Assembly (NCBI GenBank): GCA_045645505.1
Contig: JAZRIW010000024.1
Location: forward strand, 27,205 to 91,204
Reading direction: 5' to 3'
Length of the DNA stretch: 64,000 nucleotides
Source of the DNA: Fumia sp045645505
GTDB lineage: Bacteria > Bacillota > Clostridia > Oscillospirales > Ruminococcaceae
Every line of letters begins with the position of its first letter. Position 1 is the first letter of the stretch. A program made the position numbers and the translations under genes. Of the stretch, positions 32,917 to 41,847 are shown in pieces. The notes beneath the pieces are model-generated. The model saw only the letters and a list, made by a program, of their open reading frames with translations. It ran no database searches and was not told the DNA's origin.

Positions 32917-32930
32917 GTGTAACGTTACAC
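32917..32930. promoter_or_regulatory. LacI-type operator candidate
   Basis: Perfect 14-bp palindrome GTGTAACGTTACAC with the central CG typical of LacI-family operators, about 45 bp upstream of the isomerase-operon -35 and about 75 bp upstream of the MATE promoter. It is the likely target of the LacI-SBP fusion. Confidence 0.65.
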
Positions 32931-33003
32931 AGGAAATGATTCCTGGACTCTGTAAACTGATTTTCACCCTCTTTATCTCATAAATTGAAATAACTTCTTG
33001 TAA

Positions 33004-33032
33004 TTGACTTTTTCAAGGTAAAGTGCTACAAT
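33004..33032 (+). promoter_or_regulatory. Promoter of the MATE-aro transcription unit
   Basis: TTGACT (33004-33009), 17-bp spacer, TACAAT (33027-33032) preceded by TGC. It lies 67 bp ahead of the MATE start codon. Confidence 0.7.
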
Positions 33033-33099
33033 AACAATGTATTTTCATAATTTTACATTATTTTTATAAAAATTATATACAAAAAGGAACATAAAACAG

Positions 33100-34452
33100 A
33101 TGACAAACACAATGGTTAAAGATTTGACAACGGGAAGTGTACCAAAACTTCTTTTGAAATTTGCTTTCCCGCTGTTTTTATCAAATGCACTTCAGGCAAT
33201 ATATAATATAGTCGATATGATAGTAGTCGGACAATATCTCGGCGGTGCGGGAATGTCTGCAGTTTCCACCGGTGGAGATATTCTTCATCTTTTAACCTTT
33301 ATTGCGATGGGATTTTCCTCAGCTGGACAAGTCCTTATTGCTCAGGACGTTGGCGCGAAAAACTTTGAAAGAGTTAAAAGAACAATAGGAACAATGTTCA
33401 CTTTTTTACTGATTGCATCTGTTTCTGTTACAATAATTTGTCTCATAATCAGAAAGCCTATGCTTTCCTGGCTCAACACTCCTGAAGAAGCCTTTGAATA
33501 CACAATGGATTATACGGTTACCTGCATAATAGGTCTTGTATTTATCTATGGTTACAATATAGTAAGTGCTATTCTGCGTGGAATGGGTGACAGCAAACGC
33601 CCATTTATTTTTGTTGCTATTGCCGCTATTCTCAATTTGATTTTAGATATTGTATTTGTTGTATATTTCGACATGAAAATTTTCGGCGCAGCTCTCGCAA
33701 CTGTAATAGGGCAGGCGGTAAGTGTTGTAATTTCTCTTATATACCTGTACAAAAAAAGAGATTACTTTTGCTTTGACTTTAAGCTTAGAAGCTTTGCGAT
33801 AGATAAAGATGCATTTAAACGGATTATAGCACTTGGTGTGCCTATGGCAATACAATCTGCAGCTGTAAGCTTGTCTAAAATAATACTGATGGCATGGATA
33901 AATATGTTTGGTATTATATATTCTGCTATGGCAGGAATCTACAACAAAGTAGGAGTGATGATAGCTGTTGTTTCAAACTCCTTTACCACAGCCGGAAGCT
34001 CTATGGTCGGACAAAATCTTGGTGCAGGGAAAATCAAAAGAATATCTTTGATACTCAAAACTGTAACAATATGCGGAATGATAATCACACTTGTTTTATC
34101 AGCGATACTCTTCTTTTTCCCAAATCAGGTCTATGCGACATTCACTAATGATTCAAGCGTATTAGCCCTATCAGGAATTCTTACAGCACCGATCATATTT
34201 AACTTCTTTGGTGCGGCCACAAGAAGTGTCAGCTTTTCTTTAATCAACGGATCAGGAAACACCAGACTTAATCTTGCAGTAGCTATTATAGACGGTATAA
34301 TAAGCCGAATCGGTTTCGCTGCGTTATTTGGATTTGTGATGAGTATGGATTGTCTCGGTTTTTGGTACGGAGATGCTCTTGCAGGCTTTATGCCAATCGT
34401 AATCGGACTTTGTTTTTTAGCATCAGGCAAGTGGAAAAATATAAACAAATAA
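33100..34452 (+). CDS. MATE-family efflux transporter
   Basis: 450 residues with about twelve hydrophobic helices and the MATE start pattern (TGSVPKLLLKFAFPLFLSNALQAIYNIVDMIVVGQYLGGAGMSAVS, then VLIAQDVGAKN). The duplicated half repeats near VPMAIQSAAVSLSKIILMAWIN and SSMVGQNLGAGK. It would export small molecules in exchange for Na+ or H+ across the cytoplasmic membrane. Its substrate is unknown. It is the first gene of a rightward run, 19 bp before the serine hydrolase gene. An alternative ATG four codons in is also possible. Co-transcription with aro genes raises the idea of an aromatic metabolite as substrate, but this is speculative. Confidence 0.92.
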   Translation: MTNTMVKDLTTGSVPKLLLKFAFPLFLSNALQAIYNIVDMIVVGQYLGGAGMSAVSTGGDILHLLTFIAMGFSSAGQVLIAQDVGAKNFERVKRTIGTMFTFLLIASVSVTIICLIIRKPMLSWLNTPEEAFEYTMDYTVTCIIGLVFIYGYNIVSAILRGMGDSKRPFIFVAIAAILNLILDIVFVVYFDMKIFGAALATVIGQAVSVVISLIYLYKKRDYFCFDFKLRSFAIDKDAFKRIIALGVPMAIQSAAVSLSKIILMAWINMFGIIYSAMAGIYNKVGVMIAVVSNSFTTAGSSMVGQNLGAGKIKRISLILKTVTICGMIITLVLSAILFFFPNQVYATFTNDSSVLALSGILTAPIIFNFFGAATRSVSFSLINGSGNTRLNLAVAIIDGIISRIGFAALFGFVMSMDCLGFWYGDALAGFMPIVIGLCFLASGKWKNINK

Positions 34453-34471
34453 AGTTAAGGGGATTTTAAAA

Positions 34472-35653
34472 ATGGATTTCAATAAACTTAAGGATTTTAT
34501 GAACCATCTGACAAGTTGGCGTATGCCGGGTAATTCCATCACAGTTTATTTAAAAGATGAGCCTGTTTTTAAATACAGTACGGGTTTTTCCGATATGGAA
34601 AATAAAGTAAAGATGACAGGCGATGAACTGATTAATATCTATTCATGTTCAAAACTCACAACTGTTGTAGCGGCACTTCAGCTCTATGAAAAAGGTGAAT
34701 TCCTGCTTGATGATCCTTTATATAACTATATCGAAGAATATAAAGAAATGTATATCAAGGACAGCGATGGCAATATAAAAAAAGCTGAAACTCCAATTAC
34801 TATGCGTCAGCTTTTCACTCACACATCAGGTCTTAGCTATAACTGGCAAAGCGAACACATAAAAGAAGTTACTGAAAAAACAAATGGTAAATCCCCGACA
34901 ATAGAGGTGGCACGTGCTTTTGCAAAAGAGCCTCTCGTTGCAGAACCCGGTGAAATTTGGAACTATAGTATGTCCCATGACATTCTGGCGGCTGTTGTGG
35001 AAATCGTTACCGGAAAACGTTTTTCTGAATATGTAAAGGAAAATATTTTTGCTCCGATTGGTGTGGATGAAGTATATTATCATCCGACTGAAGAAATTTA
35101 TAGTAAAATGGCTCAGCAATATCGATACATTGACGGAGATATCAATGATGATCCTGTCGCCATGCAGGTTTCACCGAATGACAAAGGTGGCTATGTGATA
35201 AATATAGGAAAGAAAAACATCATGTCTATCGGAAGTGAATATGATAGTGGCGGTGCCGGAATTATCATCTCTGTACCATCTTATGCAAAGTTTGCAAACA
35301 CACTTGCTATGGGCGGAAAAAGTAAAACAGGAGAAAGAATTCTCTCAAAAGGTACAATAGATCTTATACAGACAAACCAGTTAAATTCAATGCAGTTAAA
35401 AGGTCTCCTCCAATGGACAACAATAAACAAAGGCTGTGGTTTTGGTTTGGGAGCTAAAATGATACTCGACAAAGCTACTGCAGGCTTTACAGGAAATAAA
35501 AATGAATTTAGTTTAGGAGGAGCAGCAGGTGCGACCGTTCTTGTTGATACTGACTCACAGTTATCATATTTTTATGCGCACCATATGATAAATCCGCAGG
35601 AACCTTACTATCATCCAAGACTCAGAAATGTTGTGTATTCATGTCTTGATTAA
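34472..35653 (+). CDS. Serine hydrolase, beta-lactamase class C family
   Basis: 393 residues of the class C beta-lactamase/esterase/DD-peptidase fold. The SxxK motif is Ser58-Cys-Ser-Lys61 (IYSCSKLTT). The second motif is the tyrosine of WNYSMSHDIL, and the third region is likely GGAAGATVLVD. LRQLFTHTSGL-type (here MRQLFTHTSGLSYNW) and the VYYHPTEEI segment are also family-like. No signal peptide is visible, so it is probably cytosolic, unlike true beta-lactamases, and an esterase or amidase is more likely. AAGGGG precedes the ATG. It sits between MATE and aroF. Confidence 0.88.
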   Translation: MDFNKLKDFMNHLTSWRMPGNSITVYLKDEPVFKYSTGFSDMENKVKMTGDELINIYSCSKLTTVVAALQLYEKGEFLLDDPLYNYIEEYKEMYIKDSDGNIKKAETPITMRQLFTHTSGLSYNWQSEHIKEVTEKTNGKSPTIEVARAFAKEPLVAEPGEIWNYSMSHDILAAVVEIVTGKRFSEYVKENIFAPIGVDEVYYHPTEEIYSKMAQQYRYIDGDINDDPVAMQVSPNDKGGYVINIGKKNIMSIGSEYDSGGAGIIISVPSYAKFANTLAMGGKSKTGERILSKGTIDLIQTNQLNSMQLKGLLQWTTINKGCGFGLGAKMILDKATAGFTGNKNEFSLGGAAGATVLVDTDSQLSYFYAHHMINPQEPYYHPRLRNVVYSCLD

Positions 35654-35689
35654 ATCATTTTAAAGAATAAACATAGAAAGGGGATTAAT

Positions 35690-36706
35690 ATGGTTGTAAT
35701 TTTAAAACCAAAAACGAAAGCTGAAGATATAGAAAAAGTTATTTCCTACATCAGGGATATGGACCTTGATGTAATGGTGAACGAAGGTACAGATTGTACA
35801 GTTCTTGGCCTTTTAGGTGACACAAGAAATGTTGATCCTGATACTCTGATGCTTAACATACATGTTGACAGGGTTATGCGTATTGCAGAGCCTTTTAAAA
35901 AGGCAAGTCGTAAATTTCACCCTGAAAACTCAATTGTGAAAGTCGGAAATGCAGAATTCGGTAAAGAAAACCGTTTTTCTGTAATTGCAGGACCATGCTC
36001 TGTTGAAAGCGAAGCTCAAATAATAGAAGTGGCAGAAAGCGTTAAGAAAAGTGGTGCAAGCTTGCTTCGCGGAGGCGCTTTTAAGCCCAGAACATCGCCT
36101 TATTCTTTCCAGGGACTTAAACTCGAAGGAATAAAGCTTTTAAAAGAAGCAAAAACAGTCACAGGACTTCCTATAGTTACAGAAATTATGTCTCCATATA
36201 TGGTTGAGGAATTTGAAGAAAATATAGATATAATTCAAGTCGGTGCAAGAAATATGCAGAATTTCGACTTGCTTAAGGAACTCGGAAAATGCAGTAAACC
36301 CATACTTCTCAAAAGAGGTCTTTCCTCTACAATAGAAGAATGGCTGATGTCGGCTGAATATATTCTTGCAGGAGGTAACAAGAATGTTATTCTCTGCGAA
36401 AGAGGAATCAGAACTTTTGAAACATATACAAGAAACACTCTTGACTTAAGTGCAATTCCTGCAGTAAAAAAATTAAGCCACCTTCCCGTCATTGTTGACC
36501 CTTCACATTCAGCAGGAATGAATTGGATGGTAGAGCCACTTTCTCTTGCCGCTATGGCAGTCGGAGCTGATGGCATCATAGTAGAAACACATAACTGTCC
36601 CGAAAAAGCATTATGCGATGGTGCACAATCTCTTGATTTAAAACAGTTTGCCTCATTGATGAATAAGCTTAACACAATTGGCAGTAATCTGGGGCTTAGT
36701 TTATAA
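35690..36706 (+). CDS. aroF: 3-deoxy-7-phosphoheptulonate (DAHP) synthase
   Basis: 338 residues of the type I-beta class. An N-terminal ferredoxin-like regulatory domain (about 1-70; MVVILKPKTKAEDIEKVISYI) precedes a TIM barrel with the PEP/metal-site motifs VIAGPCSVES, LLRGGAFKPRTSPYSFQG, PIVTEIM, IQVGARNMQNF, PILLKRGL, GNKNVILCERGIRTFE and PVIVDPSHSAG. It condenses PEP and erythrose-4-phosphate, the first shikimate-pathway step. The start follows AAAGGGG. It begins the aro block, 36 bp after the serine hydrolase. Confidence 0.95.
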   Translation: MVVILKPKTKAEDIEKVISYIRDMDLDVMVNEGTDCTVLGLLGDTRNVDPDTLMLNIHVDRVMRIAEPFKKASRKFHPENSIVKVGNAEFGKENRFSVIAGPCSVESEAQIIEVAESVKKSGASLLRGGAFKPRTSPYSFQGLKLEGIKLLKEAKTVTGLPIVTEIMSPYMVEEFEENIDIIQVGARNMQNFDLLKELGKCSKPILLKRGLSSTIEEWLMSAEYILAGGNKNVILCERGIRTFETYTRNTLDLSAIPAVKKLSHLPVIVDPSHSAGMNWMVEPLSLAAMAVGADGIIVETHNCPEKALCDGAQSLDLKQFASLMNKLNTIGSNLGLSL

Positions 36707-36726
36707 TTTGTGAGAGGAAATTTTCA

Positions 36727-37773
36727 ATGAATATTTTAAGAGTAAATATTCCCGGTAATGAATATGACATAATAATTAAAAAAGGCATTTTGGACTGTGC
36801 AGGGGAACAAATCTCAAAAATATTCTCCGGTAAAAAAATTATTATTGTAACAGACAGTAACGTAGGCCCCATCTATGCCAAAAGGCTTGAAAAAAGCTTA
36901 AAAAACTGTGGATTTTCAACAAGTGTTATAACAATCCCTGCCGGAGAACAAAGTAAATCCTTAGACGTTTTGCAAAAACTTTATTCAGGTTTGATTGAAT
37001 TTGGAATAACAAGAGGTGACCTACTTGTTGCACTTGGTGGAGGAGTGGTAGGCGACCTTGCAGGATTTTGCGCATCTACCTACCTTCGCGGAATTCCTTT
37101 TGTGCAAATTCCTACTACACTACTCGCTCAGGTAGATTCAAGTGTTGGCGGAAAAGTAGCTGTAAACCTGATGGAAGGCAAAAATCTTGTCGGTGCATTT
37201 TATCAACCGAAGCTGGTACTTATTGACCCCGATTGCCTTCTGACTCTTGATGAAAAAATCTTCGCCGACGGAATGGCAGAAGTTATAAAGTATGGTGCAA
37301 TAGCTGATATAAAATTATTTGAAACCCTTGAAAGCATTGAAAATAAAGAGGATTTATTCCTAAAGATTCCAAAGATTATATATAATTGTTGTGATATAAA
37401 AAGAAAAATTACAGAAAAAGATGAAAAGGATACAGGTGAGCGAATGCTATTAAACTTCGGTCACACCTTTGGACATGCAATAGAGAAAAAATATAACTAC
37501 AAAGACTACACCCACGGAATGGGAGTTGCAATCGGAATGGTTATGGCTTCCGAGTGGGGCGAAGAACATAATATTACACAAAAAGGCGTCGCCGAAAGAC
37601 TCAAAAAAATACTTAAAAAATATAAGCTTCCAACAAAAGCTGATATTGACAGAGAAGAGCTTTTGTCTGCAGTTGCTGTGGATAAAAAAGGTCTTGGAAA
37701 TAAAATAAGATTGATTTTAATTGAAAATATCGGAAAATCACTGATTTACGAAATTGAAAAAAGCAACATATAA
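36727..37773 (+). CDS. aroB: 3-dehydroquinate synthase
   Basis: 348 residues. It has the NAD-binding GGGVVGDLAGFCASTYLRGIPFVQIPTTLLAQVDSSVGGK stretch, ADGMAEVIKYG, and the zinc ligands in LLNFGHTFGHAIE and HGMGVAIGM. It converts DAHP to 3-dehydroquinate in the cytoplasm. It sits 20 bp after aroF behind GAGAGGAAA and is followed closely by aroA, fitting one operon. Confidence 0.96.
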   Translation: MNILRVNIPGNEYDIIIKKGILDCAGEQISKIFSGKKIIIVTDSNVGPIYAKRLEKSLKNCGFSTSVITIPAGEQSKSLDVLQKLYSGLIEFGITRGDLLVALGGGVVGDLAGFCASTYLRGIPFVQIPTTLLAQVDSSVGGKVAVNLMEGKNLVGAFYQPKLVLIDPDCLLTLDEKIFADGMAEVIKYGAIADIKLFETLESIENKEDLFLKIPKIIYNCCDIKRKITEKDEKDTGERMLLNFGHTFGHAIEKKYNYKDYTHGMGVAIGMVMASEWGEEHNITQKGVAERLKKILKKYKLPTKADIDREELLSAVAVDKKGLGNKIRLILIENIGKSLIYEIEKSNI

Positions 37774-37792
37774 AACAGAAAAGAGTGATACC

Positions 37793-39046
37793 GTGAACGA
37801 TGTAACAATAAAGCCAAAAATGTTAAAAGGTACAGTTACTGTGCCACCTTCTAAAAGTGTCCTTCACAGAGCGATAATCTCGGCTTTTTTGTCAAAGAAA
37901 ACTTGCACAATACATAATGTGGCTTTTTCCGATGATATAAAAGCTACATTAAACGGAATAAAAGCACTTGGTTGCGACTATAAAAACACAGGCAATACCA
38001 TTACCCTTTATCCTGATTTACATATTGATGATGAAATTGAAATTGATTGCATCGAAAGTGGTTCTACTTTACGTTTTTTAATCCCGATTGCATTGATTAC
38101 AGGTAAAAAAATAAAGTTTACAGGCAGAGGCCGTCTTATGCAAAGGCCAATTAACCCATATATTGATATTTTCAATGAAAAAGGAATTCATTATGAAATA
38201 AATGAAGACAATATCGTCCTTTCAGGGCAACTTAAAGGTGGTATATATAAACTTAAAGGAGATGTAAGCTCTCAATTTATAACAGGGCTTTTAATGGCAC
38301 TTCCACTTGCAAAAGAAGATAGTGAAATAATCATTACAACAGAAACTGAATCAAAAGGATATATAGATATAACACTTAATGTGCTGTCTGATTTTGGAAT
38401 TAAAATAGAAAATCAGGACTATAAGCGTTATATCATAAAAGGCGGACAGGAATATAACGCTACAGAATATACTGCAGAAGGAGATTATTCCCAAGCCGCA
38501 TTTTTCCTTGTTGCAGACGCTCTCGGATGCGACATAGTATGTAAAGGATTAAATGAAAATTCTCTTCAGGGCGACAAAGAGATATTAAACATACTTAAAA
38601 AAGTCGGTTGTAAAATTGAAAAAACCTCTGACGGAATCAAGGCTCAAAAAACAGATGAAATAAATGGTATAACGGTTGACGTGAGAGATATTCCCGACCT
38701 TGTACCTGTTCTCGCTGTGTTATTTGGTTTCTGTAAAGGAGAAAGTCATATAATAAATGCAGGCCGACTCAGAATGAAAGAAAGCGACAGACTTTCTGCA
38801 ATTACTCAAGAACTTAAAAAACTTTCTGTTGATATAACAGAAGAAAAAGACTCTCTTAAAATTATAGGAAACAATGAAGCTTTTGGTGCTGTTGTTTCTT
38901 CCTGGGGTGACCACAGAATTGCTATGGCTCTTTCCATTGCAGCATTCAGATGTAAGGGGGATAATGTAACTATCCTCGGAGCAGAAAATGCAGTAAAAAA
39001 ATCATACCCCGATTTTTTTGAAATATATAAAAACCTTGCTGAATAA
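37793..39046 (+). CDS. aroA: 3-phosphoshikimate 1-carboxyvinyltransferase (EPSP synthase)
   Basis: About 417 residues. Motifs are PPSKSVLHRA (substrate-binding Lys/Ser), ESGSTLRFLIPI, GRGRLMQRPI, GDVSSQFITGLLMALPL, the catalytic region DVRDIPDLVPVLAVLF, AGRLRMKESDRL and GDHRIAMALSIAA. It joins shikimate-3-phosphate and PEP to give EPSP. GTG 37793 is proposed as start, with AAGAGTG upstream and the N-terminus aligning with other family members; a longer frame from TTG 37754 would overlap aroB. Confidence 0.95.
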   Translation: MNDVTIKPKMLKGTVTVPPSKSVLHRAIISAFLSKKTCTIHNVAFSDDIKATLNGIKALGCDYKNTGNTITLYPDLHIDDEIEIDCIESGSTLRFLIPIALITGKKIKFTGRGRLMQRPINPYIDIFNEKGIHYEINEDNIVLSGQLKGGIYKLKGDVSSQFITGLLMALPLAKEDSEIIITTETESKGYIDITLNVLSDFGIKIENQDYKRYIIKGGQEYNATEYTAEGDYSQAAFFLVADALGCDIVCKGLNENSLQGDKEILNILKKVGCKIEKTSDGIKAQKTDEINGITVDVRDIPDLVPVLAVLFGFCKGESHIINAGRLRMKESDRLSAITQELKKLSVDITEEKDSLKIIGNNEAFGAVVSSWGDHRIAMALSIAAFRCKGDNVTILGAENAVKKSYPDFFEIYKNLAE

Positions 39047-39066
39047 ATGAAAAAGGATGGATTATT

Positions 39067-40140
39067 ATGAATATATGGGGTGAAAAATTTAAAATAAGTA
39101 TCTTCGGAGAATCCCATGGCGGCGGCATTGGTGTTGTCATAGACGGAATTCCCGGAGGAACAACACTTGATTTAGATAAAATAGAAGAATATATGCGTCG
39201 TCGTAAACCCGGACAAAATGAATATTCCACACCGAGAAAGGAAGACGACAAAGTCAAAATTTTGTCAGGCTTTTATAATGGCAAAACAACTGGTACACCT
39301 CTGTGTGCAGTAATTATGAACGAAGATACAAAATCAAGTTCCTACGAGCCTAATTTACTTCGTCCCGGACATGCAGATTATACTGCTCTTATGAAATATG
39401 GTGAAAGCAGAGATTTCAGAGGCAGCGGACATTTTTCAGGAAGAATTACCGCACCCATTGTCTTTGCGGGTGCGATAGCAATGCAGCTTCTTCAGAAAAA
39501 CGGAATAACCATTGGGGCACACATAAAAAATATAGGCAAAGTGTATGATAAAGCCTTTGATTTATGTGACATCAATGCCGATGAATTAAATACAATAAAA
39601 AATAAAGCTTTTCCCGTTTGTGACGATATAAAAGGGGAAGAGATGAAAAATTATATAGAGATTGCTAAATCAAATAAAAACTCTTTGGGCGGAATGATTG
39701 AATGTGCTGTATGCGGAATTAAAGCAGGGATAGGTTCCCCGTTTTTTGCATCAGTTGAAAGCAAAATATCATCTATGATGTTTTCAATTCCTGCTGTAAA
39801 AGGAATCGAATTTGGCGCAGGATTCAAATTTTCAGAAATGGACGGCAAAGAGGCAAATGATGAATTCTATATAGATTGCGGAGAAATAAAAACCTACACC
39901 AACAACAACGCAGGTATAAATGGCGGTATTACAAATGGTATGCCAATAGTTTTCAGACTCGCAATCAAGCCTACACCATCAATTTCTGCTAAACAGAGAA
40001 CTGTTGATATAGAAAAAGGAGAAAATTGCGAGATAGAAACAAAGGGCCGACACGACCCCTGTATCGTTCCACGTGCTGTACCTGTTATAGAAACTGCAAC
40101 CGCAATAGCAGTTCTTGATATGTTACTCTCAGACAAATAA
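39067..40140 (+). CDS. aroC: Chorismate synthase
   Basis: 357 residues. Signature segments are FKISIFGESHGGGIGVVIDG, YMRRRKPGQNEYSTPRKEDDKV, LRPGHADYT, RDFRGSGHFSGRIT, the NNNAGINGGITNGMPI loop and the GRHDPCIVPRAVPVIE end. It eliminates phosphate from EPSP to form chorismate using reduced FMN. It follows aroA by 20 bp, with AAAAGGATGG ahead of the ATG. Confidence 0.96.
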   Translation: MNIWGEKFKISIFGESHGGGIGVVIDGIPGGTTLDLDKIEEYMRRRKPGQNEYSTPRKEDDKVKILSGFYNGKTTGTPLCAVIMNEDTKSSSYEPNLLRPGHADYTALMKYGESRDFRGSGHFSGRITAPIVFAGAIAMQLLQKNGITIGAHIKNIGKVYDKAFDLCDINADELNTIKNKAFPVCDDIKGEEMKNYIEIAKSNKNSLGGMIECAVCGIKAGIGSPFFASVESKISSMMFSIPAVKGIEFGAGFKFSEMDGKEANDEFYIDCGEIKTYTNNNAGINGGITNGMPIVFRLAIKPTPSISAKQRTVDIEKGENCEIETKGRHDPCIVPRAVPVIETATAIAVLDMLLSDK

Positions 40141-40154
40141 GGATGTGCTTTTAA

Positions 40155-41306
40155 TTGAACGAACTTGAAAATTTAAGAAAAAATATAGACAGAATTGACA
40201 AAGAGTTATTACCACTTTTCCTTGAAAGAATGGAAACATGTGATAAAGTAGCTGACTATAAACGCAGCACAGGAATGCCTGTACTCGATGCAGAAAGAGA
40301 AAAAAAGCTTCTTAAAAGCAAATTGGAAATGCTTTCTTCCGACGAATATGAAGAAGATGTATATGCTTTTTTTAATTCTATAATGAGCATCAGTAGAGTA
40401 AGACAGAGTAAACTTTTAAAAAATGAAACAAAACCGAAAGTTTGCCAGGATGTAATCAATAACTCAATTTATCCTGTCGAAAATCCAAAAATTGTTTATT
40501 ATGGGTGTGAAGGCGCATACAGTGAAATGGCTGCTGTAAAATTTTTCGGTAAAGATAGCCGTAGATTTTGTGCAAACACCTTTGAAGATGCTTTTGAGGC
40601 TCTTTCCTTAAAAAATGCAGATTATGCCGTATTGCCTATTGAAAATTCTTCAACCGGAATGATTTCAGAGGTCGCAGAGCTTCTTATCAAATATCGCTAC
40701 TATATTATAGGCGAAGTATGCGTACCAATAAGACATTGTCTGTTGGGTATAAAAGGAGCAAAAATAGAGGATATCAAAAAAATATATTCTCATGAACAAG
40801 CCATTATGCAATGTGAAAGCTTTTTAAAAAGTCTTAAAGATGTTCAGTGTGAAACTTATTACAGCACTGCCGTTTCCGCGAGAACGGTAGCTGAAGAAAA
40901 AGATAAGAAAAAGGCTGCAATCGCCTCTTCGGTAAATGCAGAACTTTACGGACTTGAAATTTTAGCTACTGATATAAACAATGCAAAGGAAAACACAACC
41001 CGTTTTGCAATAATATCCAAAGCTCCTCAAATTGACAAAGAATGCAATAAAATAAGTGTTGTATTTATGCTCAAGCATGAAAGTGGTCAGCTTAACCGGA
41101 TATTAACTGATTTCGCAAGCGGAGGCCTCAACCTTTTAAAACTTGAATCAAGACCTATCGCAGAAACTCCATTTGAATATAAGTTTTTTGCAGATTATAC
41201 AGGAAATATTCTTGATGAAAGAGTAAGGGCGGTAACAGAGGCAACTGTTGATGAAACCCGCAATTTTATAATACTTGGTAATTATAAAGCATATGGAAGT
41301 GATTAA
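40155..41306 (+). CDS. pheA: Bifunctional chorismate mutase/prephenate dehydratase
   Basis: 383 residues with three parts. An AroQ-type chorismate mutase occupies about 1-85 (LRKNIDRIDKELLPLFLERMETCDKVADYKRSTGMPVLDAEREKKLL). A prephenate dehydratase occupies 110-290 (YYGCEGAYSEMAA, PIENSSTGMISEVAELL, the TRF segment NTTRFAIIS). A C-terminal ACT domain (VVFMLKHESGQLNRILTDFASGGLNLLKLESRPI) follows, with the ESRP motif that binds phenylalanine for feedback control. The start is TTG at 40155 behind AAGGATG. It branches chorismate toward phenylalanine. Confidence 0.95.
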   Translation: MNELENLRKNIDRIDKELLPLFLERMETCDKVADYKRSTGMPVLDAEREKKLLKSKLEMLSSDEYEEDVYAFFNSIMSISRVRQSKLLKNETKPKVCQDVINNSIYPVENPKIVYYGCEGAYSEMAAVKFFGKDSRRFCANTFEDAFEALSLKNADYAVLPIENSSTGMISEVAELLIKYRYYIIGEVCVPIRHCLLGIKGAKIEDIKKIYSHEQAIMQCESFLKSLKDVQCETYYSTAVSARTVAEEKDKKKAAIASSVNAELYGLEILATDINNAKENTTRFAIISKAPQIDKECNKISVVFMLKHESGQLNRILTDFASGGLNLLKLESRPIAETPFEYKFFADYTGNILDERVRAVTEATVDETRNFIILGNYKAYGSD

Positions 41307-41828
41307 ATGGATATTATTTTAATAGGTATGCCCGGATCAGGGAAAACAACCTTAGGGAAAATCATCGCCGAAAAAACAGGGCTTGATTTTGTGGATTTAG
41401 ATGAAGAAATCGAAAGTAGTGAGAAAAAAACAATCACAGAAATTTTTTCTTCCGATGGCGAAGCGTATTTCAGAAAAAAAGAAACAGAATGTCTTTTAAA
41501 AAGCCTTGGGAAAGACAGAATTATTTCTACCGGCGGAGGAATTGTTACAACAGCTGAAAATATCGACATTCTCGTCTCTTCTTCAGCCTGCGTTGTCTTT
41601 ATTGACAGACCCATTAAAAAAATAATAAAAAATATGGATGCAAAAAACAGACCATTACTTTCACAAAATGTAAAAAGAATATATACATTATTTGAAGAAA
41701 GATATAAAAAATATATCTTAACTTGCAATATAATGGTCACCAATAACCGCTCTGCAAAAGTTACTGCGAAAAAAATAATTTCAAAAGTAGAAAAATATAA
41801 AAACTCTTCAGATTATGTAAATGATTAA
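41307..41828 (+). CDS. aroK: Shikimate kinase
   Basis: 173 residues. P-loop GMPGSGKTT (7-15), DLDEEIE, the shikimate-binding FRKKE Arg, STGGGIV and the lid segment KNRPLL. It phosphorylates shikimate at the 3-position. The ATG directly abuts the pheA stop, so translation is likely coupled. Confidence 0.95.
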   Translation: MDIILIGMPGSGKTTLGKIIAEKTGLDFVDLDEEIESSEKKTITEIFSSDGEAYFRKKETECLLKSLGKDRIISTGGGIVTTAENIDILVSSSACVVFIDRPIKKIIKNMDAKNRPLLSQNVKRIYTLFEERYKKYILTCNIMVTNNRSAKVTAKKIISKVEKYKNSSDYVND

Positions 41829-41847
41829 AAGTAAGGAATGAAATAAT

